Positions 47,501 to 64,000 of a DNA stretch of 64,000 bases are shown here, piece after piece (positions within the stretch are counted from its first letter, which is position 1; each line of letters starts with the position of its first letter). The position numbers and the translations under genes are program-made. The notes below the pieces were generated by a model that saw only the letters and a program-made list of their open reading frames with translations, was not told the DNA's origin and did not search any database. This stretch comes from Branchiostoma floridae (taxonomy: Eukaryota > Chordata > Leptocardii > Amphioxiformes > Branchiostomatidae): NCBI RefSeq assembly GCF_000003815.2, contig NC_049983.1, forward strand, positions 11,555,491 through 11,619,490. Direction: 5' to 3'.

Positions 47501-50500
47501 CTAGTGTGTAGTATATTAGACAACCCGTATCTATTAGACTCTTCTATTGATATAGAATCTCCAAGTGTTCTTGAGTTGTCAATAGAAGGTGTGGGTGTGT
47601 GAGAGTGAAACATAAAGAATTGTTTTATCTTGTTCAATTGTTTTCTTACTGGCAACACATATCATTACCTTTCTGATTCATAGTGTGTTTTTCAGAACAT
47701 GCCTCTTTGATGTTCATTAGAGATACAGCATGAAACTGTGTATAGATTTTGTATTTATCATTTTCAACATTATGTATGTCTTTGTACTAATTGTAGTACC
47801 AGCACCTGCTACAACTCCAGTGCCTGACACAACTCCAGCACCTGTCACAACTCCATTGCCCATTACAACTCCAGCACCTGTTACAACTCCTGTCAAGAAC
47901 TTCCTACAGAATCAGGAAGGTTCTGAGAAGGACTTCTCCCATGCCAGGTCCCCCAAGAGGAAAAGGTTTGTTCTTTCAATTCCTGTCAGCCTTTGGGTAG
48001 GAAATGGCCAAAGTTATTAAGTAGAGAAGGAAAATTCTTTTTATTTTATTTTAGTTTTATTTATGTTGATGAATACTCCCTTTACTTGTCATCTACAGTT
48101 GATGTAGTTGCACGTACTGTATGTGTTTGTGGTAAACATACGTTTTTCTGTGTATCTTTAGAGCTGCTCCAAAGCGGCTGACAGCAGTACCAGAGCTACA
48201 GAAGCCAGTGGAGTATCTTCTAAATAGTGATGACCTGCTAGCCAAGCTGGCACACACCATCGGGAGAGTCCACTTTGGCCAAGATGGTACAGACTTATAT
48301 TTACCCGAAAGTTGAACGATGATAGCAAAGTGTGGAGAACTGTACTTCATTCCAGTTATCTTGTGTGTGTGTGACTTATGTTGTTTTAGTTATGTAAGAA
48401 GTGCTTCTATTTTGATTCTGATGTACAGGAGAATCAAGCATCGGTCCACTAAAAGTCTGTTCTGCAGTAACTACTTTTGTAATATGTTATTCTGCTAGAT
48501 TAATTTTTCTTTGCATATAAATTCCAACTGAAAGCCAGAAAAGATGTTGAAGTGTGCTGCATGCTATATTTCGAATTCGTACTGCTTTTACATGAACTGG
48601 GTATAGTATCTGCTTACTCAATCCTTTAAAAGATTGAGCCAGTGGTTACTACGGAGGATGGCACTCAGGCTAGGATTTTATTTTTTTAGAAATGTGACAA
48701 ATTGCTATGTGTTTAGTCTATTTGTACATGTAAGTATGCCTGTATTATATTACAATAGATTGATGTACCTGAAATAAGAAATTCATTAACTCCAGGTGAA
48801 GAACAGGACCAGAGACAGGAAACAAGAAAGACAGACAGTCTCTCCGTCCCCACCACCCCTTCTGCACCCCCTGGCCCCCCAGACCCTGAGGTGGCACCCT
48901 TACCTCTCCCTGCCGGCGAGATCTCCAACATCCTGGACGAGTTCAGTGACCTTTTCGACATGCTGGGAAACATTGGTAAGAGACCTTCCTCTAACAGTAT
49001 CCTTGGTAATCAAATGTTTTATTCTGTATTAAAAAATGGTGATCTGATGGTCATGTCAAATTTTGGGAATGACAGTTAACAGAAATAGCATCAAGATTCT
49101 AAATTTTGTTTCATTGTAGTAGTTTGGTATGTAGAAATAAATCTTTTCTACACACGTATGCCTTTGGTACATCTTTCACTATATTGTCACTTTATTGTGG
49201 GGAATTGTATGGCCGCATTTGTTTGTTCTGCTTATACATGTACGTACTTGTATTGCCTTATAGTATGATTAAGCACAAAGATTTTCCTCCATTCCAATAG
49301 TGTTTACAAAGTTGCTATCTATGGCAGCTAATTGTTCTCTTACAACATTTTCAGAGACTCCAGTCAGTGGTTCAAAAGGCACACAAGAACGCAGGCCTGA
49401 CAGGTCCAACACTGCCACTCCCATCAGCCTCACCGATGCCTTAGACTGGTCGGACATCGGCATGCCTGAAGATCAGCTTCCGTCATCGTCTGCTGAAGCA
49501 AGCACGGACACTCACAGCACCAGGGGACTAGGGAACAGTAGTACACCACAAAATATCTGTACCACAACATCATCTGCTGTACTTGTGAACAGTACTGCAC
49601 CTATGACTACTACTGCTGCGCACATGCCAGGCAGTGTTGTGATCCAGCCCACCACAGGGCCTGTGTCCTGTACCCCAGCAGTAGTGAACAGTACAACTAC
49701 AGGTGTACAGAACATCCAGCCACAGCCTGCACAGATGTCATCTACAGGTGACTGACCTTTCATTTCATAACAGTTGATAGCTATAGTCCAGTCAGTTCCT
49801 AAAAGACAACCTGGAGATGAATGGAATCACACACACTCTGGTCTATATTGAATGAATTACAGATGAAAAGTATAACGTTATAGCATCCTTCTAAATTGAA
49901 AACAATGTTGACGGTTAAGTTTCCTCTCCTGTGCCTGATGGTATCCTTGCTGTAAAGTATTTGAGTGTACCACACTTTTGTATCTTAAGCTTATGTAGAA
50001 CTGTGCTTCATGTGTTTTTGTCTTCTTTTTCTTCCCTCCTGCAGTACCAGTCTTGCTTCAGGCCCAACCCTTAGCAACAGTGGCCCCGCCTCAAATCATT
50101 GCAGTGCCACGAGGAATGGCAGTCATACAGCAGAACTCCACATCTCTCCCCTCTAGTGTTGTATCCTCCAACAGTAGCATGGCTTGTATTTCATTGGTTG
50201 GTGGAACAGTAGGCTTGCCAGTGCTGCAGTTATCCTCTAGTCAGCAAGGGGTCTCCACTACAAGGAGCAATGTGATTTTTAACACTAACACACAAACTGT
50301 GCCCACCGCTCAGTCTAACAGGCAAAGTCGACTAAATGTGGTCCCAAAACCGGTCCCTGGAAAGAAGCCTCTTCCAAAGACAACCATTTCCTCCACACTC
50401 CCGAAACCCTCCCCTGCGAAATATGCCACAAAGCAGCTGACAGTAAGAGAGCAGGATGCCAAGCCTCTTCAGGGCATAGTTCTGCCCAGCCCCGGGAGGC

Positions 50501-53059
50501 AAACAAGCCCAGGAATGTCGTCCAGCCAGGCAAGCTTGAGTGGCAGGGTGAAGACCGCCCATGTCCGCATCCTTGACTTTGGTGGGAGTGACGAGACAGT
50601 GGCAGACTCCTCTAGTTCCTCATTCTCACAGCAGGCTCCAGGGAACCTGGGCAGGGTGCACTGGCTGAAACAGGCCAGCCAGCCACAACGACCAAAGCAG
50701 GCAAAATCATCAGTTACGGGGAGGAGGAAGCTGAGAAATCCAGCCCAGACTGTCCCCCAGGCACCCAAGCAGACAGCTATAGGAGCTGTAGATGTAGTGG
50801 AGAAGCAGCTTGTGTTTGTACAACCTCAAACTTCAGGTAGTAACAGTCAAAGTGCTGTAAACCAACCTCTAGTCAACAAGGCAACAAGCTACAAATCTGG
50901 GCAGGGCCAGGGGCTGGTCAGTAGTGTTGAGGTTGTGAACAGGAAAGTGCCTGTGTTAAGTGAAAAACGGAGTGTGAGTAGAGCTGAATGTGTAGTGGAA
51001 AACTTGGACATTGCTGCGTCTGTTGAGATCAGTCAGAGTCGTGGGGCTCATGGCAGAAGCAGAGTACAGGAAACCGACGAGGCCTTCATTCCAGCAGCGT
51101 GCAGTCCTCCTAAGGACGACAGAACAGCGGGAGTTCAACTGCAAAGGTCAATGGGCACTAGATCACCACAAGCAAGAGAAGGTGCAAAGGACAGAAATAG
51201 AAAACAGAAGGAGAATGTACAAAAAGAGAGCAAAGTTGTGAGCAGGCAAAAATACAGGAAAGACACATACTCAAAAGCTGAGGTGTTTGAAGGCGTAAAC
51301 CCAGACAGCCCGTCAACTAGTAGAACTTTGGCAGCAGAAACGTTAGTGAGCCTTGCTACTGCAATCACTCTACACTCAGGCACTGCAGATGATGCATTGG
51401 ATGACCATGATAATGGAAAAGCCACAGCAAGTGGAGAACAGAGAATAGGGAATTCCACCGCTGTTGACACCTTGCATACAGGCACTGCAGGTAATACAAC
51501 AGGCACAGATACAGGTATATCAGCAAAAAAGTCACATACTGGCGCAGAGAGCAGTTCAACAGACAGAAATAAACATGTAATAGCTACATCGGGCTCTGTA
51601 GAAAAGGAGACAAGAACTGAGATGCTAAAACCCAAACAGCAGCATCAGAAAAGAGATGTCATTGCCAGCAATGCAAAGTCTCAGGAAGTCCCGGAAAATA
51701 GACTAGCAGTAGATAACAGCCTTGTTAGTCAGGAAAAAAGTAACACAGCTGGCCTCCAAAGATCACAGCTCCATGGTGTCCTTAGGACAGCTGGTGTTGA
51801 CAGAACGGTTGGAAATGCTCCCGCTAATAGTGCTGAAAAATTCAGTTCTGTAAAAGAAACGGCAGCGAGTGCTGTCACTGGAAATCAAGATGCTGTGATA
51901 AGGGAACAGCCAAAAGCAGGTAGTGATGATGGAAGGACATATACAGGTGTAGGTGACAGGGGTGTGTTCAGGACAGAAATGAATAAAAACAGTGAAAAGT
52001 CAGAAAAGACACAAAAACAGAGACCTACAGGGAAGCATGTTACCTTTTTGGAGGAAAGAAATGCAGGCAAAGGTGCTGCTGGTGATTTGGAGCCTGAATC
52101 AGTCAGATCAGAGGCTCAGAATGATATAGCCCAGGATGAGGTGCCAAGCTTGATTGCCAGTCAAAAGGTTCCGAGCCCTGTCAATGAATTTTCAAAGACA
52201 CTATCACAACAATCAGGGAAAAGGAAGGCGGAAAAAGCAGAGGGAAGACCACAGGATGTTCCTGTTACCAAGCAGCAAGAAGTTACACCTGGCAGAGTGA
52301 CTCTGCAGTCCAGAGAAAATAATTCAGAGAACAGTACAATGGAAAGAAGAGGTGTTTTTGATGAAAGGGTAGAAGAAGGGAATGAGAGAGCAGATGGAAA
52401 GAGGGATGTGAGCAGATCAAACCCTGTGATTGTTGAGATAAGAGGAGAGAAGAGAGGAAGGAGTGACAGTGATACAAAGGTGGGTACCAGACTACCAGCA
52501 AGTGGTATTTGAAAGTCAAGAAACTGATGCTAGTAGTCTTAGTCTTGCATATTTGAAAATAAAAATAACTTTGTAAAGAGCTTCTTTTTTTTTTAGGATC
52601 AATTCATATTTCTGTTGACTGTTTACTCATCAGGTCTATTGTATTTATTTTCTTCCTAATAGCCCGGCAAGAAACCAAAGACAAACAAACAGGTACAGTT
52701 GTTACAACATTGTCTTTTCTTTTTTTTCAATTGTTCTTTAACTCAGGTTGAATCAGAAGTGTATACCCTTCACATTAATTGAGAAAAGTGTCTCTAACAA
52801 TGCCTCCAGATTGCAAACTGTTGTAGCATCATTTATAATAGACATCATAGACTAGAGTAGACACTGTGTGTTGTGATATTATTTTTACACTGTCATGTTA
52901 CTTGCAATTAGCCCATGGGCAAGAATTTGCAATAAACTTTACTATAATAATCACTGATTTCAATTTCAGAGATCAAAAGGTAGCAAGCATGGGAAGCTGA
53001 AATTTCCAGCCAACTTAGACGTGGATAGTTTTCTGTCCAAAATCCACAATGGGAGCTGA
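44569..53059 (+). CDS. NPAT: NPAT, cyclin E/CDK2-regulated histone gene coactivator, complete
   Basis: Thirteen exons join in frame to 1336 aa: 44569-44605, 45440-45540, 46108-46168, 46550-46622, 46794-46882, 47179-47406, 47797-47965, 48162-48286, 48796-48975, 49355-49747, 50045-52479, 52663-52692 and 52970-53059. The N-terminus MILPSDVARLVLGYLSDEGL is a LisH motif nearly identical to the vertebrate NPAT start, followed by LWKKLDTIVSQIR, also NPAT-typical. The last exon ends KLKFPANLDVDSFLSKI, matching the conserved NPAT C-terminus. Between lie disordered Ser/Thr/Gln-rich segments, an acidic SNILDEFSDLFDMLG block, HVRILDF (50560-50580) and an RVxF-like KHVTF (52033-52047). NPAT organises the histone locus body and activates replication-dependent histone genes in S phase. 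Human NPAT has 1427 aa and sits head to head with ATM; here the partner is ARIH2. The middle is too diverged to align by eye. Confidence 0.92.
45685..45975 (+). mobile_element. tRNA-derived SINE-like element in NPAT intron 2
   Basis: A tRNA-like head contains TAGTGGTTTG (A-box-like) and, about 35 nt later, AGTTCAAGTCC (B box). It is followed by an unrelated body with pyrimidine-rich CACTTTCACTTTATC near the 3' end. Assignment is from promoter boxes and layout only. Confidence 0.45.
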
Positions 53060-53382
53060 GAGAATTTTGGAGATAAAGCTGAATAATTAATGTGTGATCA
53101 AATATCTAAAGAGAACTGTTACAGAACATGACGTATTACAGTGTTGTGTGTACTAGATACTTTTTGCTCTTAGAAAAAAATGACAAAGTTGCTGTAGGCT
53201 GTTGTGTGTATTTTCTACTGATAGTTGAGTGGTAGAAACATTCTGCCCAACAATGTCCAATTCCTGCCTTTGCTGCTTGCCAAATCTCTGGCATCTATGC
53301 AACTTTCATCTGTTCTAGAGTTGTTCTCGACAGAAATGTTATATTTTCAGTTTTGATTGTGCTGTGGTTGGAACTTGAACTG

Positions 53383-53388
53383 AATAAA
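53383..53388 (+). terminator. Polyadenylation signal of NPAT
   Basis: AATAAA lies 324 bp after the stop and is followed at once by a GT-rich TGTTTGTTTTTTT element, a textbook arrangement. Confidence 0.6.
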
Positions 53389-54501
53389 AGTGTTTGTTTT
53401 TTTCAACCTGCTAGAAGTCCAGCTTTAGAAATATGTTGTTTCTCAGGTGAACTGTTCAAAAAATGAATTTAATATTATTGTAGTAATCTGCTTAACATGC
53501 TGTTGCTGATTTGATGTAAAGTAAGCCAATAGAAACAATTATTTGTTCTCTGCAGAGTAAGCAAGTTACACTGTTGACTGAGCAGAAGCTATGAAGTCTG
53601 TTTAAGTCACAGCCAAAAGAGTAACATCTACACATGTATTTTTTTCAAACAACCAGATTTTTTTATAAACAGTAACTCCCACATTGTGATTTCAATGTCA
53701 ACCAATAAGATGAAATCAAAGATTAGCAAATTATTTGTTTTAGAATTTTGTGTGCCTGCTTATTTCAGATGGTTCCTTGAAGTTGAAATTTCTTCAATGG
53801 TTTGAAGTGAGATGTGGTTTGTGTATGTGTGCTTTCAACTTGGTATTACACAACAGTTTATCTCCATACTGATAACATTTATACTTGTGCTATTGGCAAG
53901 GCTTGTCTGTTTGATATAAAGTAGACATTTACTTTCCTTATAGTATCAATATCAATGTGTACATTATTTGGAAGATGTAAGAAGATAATGTTTATGGTCC
54001 TTTGGAAACCCCTTCATTACCAACTGTTCTTGCCTTTCAATAAACAATTTATGAGCTTGATAGTCTTTTTGTATATTTGTGGTTGAACAGCATAACTCAC
54101 TAAGCTATGGATGCATTGTAATGTAATATGGTTAGGTTAGGTCCTGTCCTATTACAGAAATCACATGTGTATTAGATGTTGGATAACCTGGCAACTTTCC
54201 TTGGTACTACAGCAGAGCTTCCAGTTACTTTTCAAATTTTTTATTCTCATTGGATTCTGAGATAAACACTGGAGATAAACATAGCCTTCAAAAGTTCAGT
54301 ACACATCAGGCTTGCAGAGCATATAGGCTTGGCTTGATGTAAGATACTGTACTCCAATATATACAGCGTATATATATACACGTGCTTGAGATCTGTCACA
54401 TTTACGGTCTTTGGTTCAGTCGTTTCCTCCGCAGATAACACCACAGTCATGAACTATTGCAAAGAAAGGAGAATCTTGCGCAGGATATAATAAGAATAAA
54501 C

Positions 54502-54689
54502 TACTGTAAATGCATTAATGTTCGCGGGGATTTAATCTGCGGTAGCGGGAAAAAGGACTTTTCGCAGTGGTTTTAAGTTTGTGGCAGCACCATGCACTGT
54601 AGTCTCTTAATGCCATGGAAAAATGTTTGCGGTGGTTTTGAGTGAAACGTGAACATTAAACCACCGCGAAAGTTTCTGCATTTACAGTA
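54502..54689. mobile_element. Palindromic MITE with TACTGTAAATGCA ends
   Basis: Both ends read TACTGTAAATGCA inward. The adjacent arms also match (TTCGCGG(G/T)G(A/G)TTTAA on either side). A TA target duplication fits a Tc1/mariner-type origin. About 188 bp, non-coding. Confidence 0.6.
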
Positions 54690-55085
54690 TCACATGCAAT
54701 TTACAGAAGCTTTAGGCCATCCATGGAAACATACGTGAATCCAGCAATCACTACATTGTATAATAAAATTTTGTACTTACGATCTAAATATCTTTGGTAC
54801 ATTACAAATTTGTCACAGCTGACATAATCCTGGAGTACTTGCAGAAGAAGTTACTTGACAAGACAGGCACTGCTTGGAAACCTTGGTCATCAACACTACT
54901 AGTAATACTGCTACTTAAAAACCTGAACCAGTCTTTTTCAAAATAATGCGCAGGCATTAGAAATGGTCTATTATTGCATGGATGTATACATTGTACGCAC
55001 GTTACTGCTCTCTGTTATCATTGTTGCCCATTGCAGCATATATAAGTGCTGTAGTGACAAAGTATGCAAAGGTCAATGAAACCTT

Positions 55086-63650
<8,565 letters not shown>

Positions 63651-64000
63651 CTGTGGCAAGTGGCAAGAAAGGACAACATTATGTTATCAGTATATACTAG
63701 TAGTATACAGTTATGCGTATCAAAATGCCGCGCCGATAAAATGTGCCCGGCCGGGGTAGGCATGACAGATTCGCCCGCTCAAGTTCATCATCTGCATGGT
63801 CAGGAGTCCTGACATACACACTGGTAATGATGCCGGTTTTGCTTAAGCCTCAAGTAGGGAAATGTGGCGTCAAATGGTCAATGTAGTGGGGTCCCGGCTT
63901 TCGGTTCCTGGCATTTCTGACGAGACATTGTGTCCTTTGGGGAAGGTACGTTTCATTCGATCAAGGTGAAAAATGGCTACATGACTTCGGATGGGGAGGT
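63651..64000. other. Intron upstream of the first visible kinase exon
   Basis: On the minus strand the exon at 63650 is preceded by a pyrimidine-rich tract ending CTTGCCACAG. Beyond it no further exon of the receptor can be recognised before the window edge. Confidence 0.4.

Larger units (their letters stand above)
53060..55085. other. Convergent 3' region, NPAT / receptor kinase
   Basis: It contains the NPAT 3' UTR, then AT-rich intergenic DNA, the MITE at 54502-54689 and the minus-strand 3' UTR of the receptor kinase, whose candidate signal AATAAA lies at 54245-54240 (minus). No further exon was seen. Confidence 0.5.

Overview
The window looks like nuclear DNA of an invertebrate deuterostome, most likely a cephalochordate (amphioxus, Branchiostoma-like). 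That is an inference from gene content and style: small intron-rich animal genes, a NUAK kinase, an ARIH2 protein one residue short of the human length, a divergent NPAT, and several short inverted-repeat transposons. No sequence search was possible. Gene models were assembled by hand from splice sites, reading phase and conserved domains.

Layout. Five recognisable genes strictly alternate in strand. (1) 1-6080: the last exon of an unidentified + strand gene (269-326), then non-coding DNA with a hAT-like MITE and the NUAK 3' UTR. (2) 6081-22110, minus: a complete NUAK (LKB1-activated AMPK-related) kinase, 7 coding exons, 566 codons. (3) 23774-31690, plus: a complete ODF3/CIMAP-type protein of sperm or ciliary axonemes, 14 exons, 522 aa, built from about 12 Pro-Gly-Pro repeats. 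Genes 2 and 3 are head to head across about 1.66 kb that carries two tandem SRF (CArG) boxes. (4) 35399-42638, minus: a complete ARIH2 ubiquitin ligase, 16 coding exons, 492 aa, with two consecutive microexons (22 and 24 nt) in the catalytic domain. (5) 44569-53059, plus: a complete NPAT, the histone-gene transcription coactivator, 13 exons, 1336 aa, divergent from ARIH2 and probably sharing a short promoter with an ETS/CRE element. (6) 55086-63650, minus: the 3' part of a receptor tyrosine kinase with an FGFR/Cad96Ca-like kinase domain (9 exons, 367 aa); its extracellular part lies beyond the right edge.

These genes form no single pathway. NPAT and ARIH2 are cell-cycle and ubiquitin housekeeping genes, NUAK acts in adhesion and contractility signalling, the ODF3-like protein is axonemal, and the kinase is a signalling receptor. 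Introns and intergenic gaps carry MITEs of at least five families, a CR1/L2-like LINE tail nested inside a MITE, two tRNA-derived SINEs and several tandem arrays.

The most unusual observation is in the receptor kinase gene. A minisatellite upstream of one exon is made of repeated copies of that exon's own 3' splice site, so six decoy acceptors, four of them at an exact 65-nt period, precede the real one. Two ARIH2 introns also have tandem arrays that run up to the 3' splice site.
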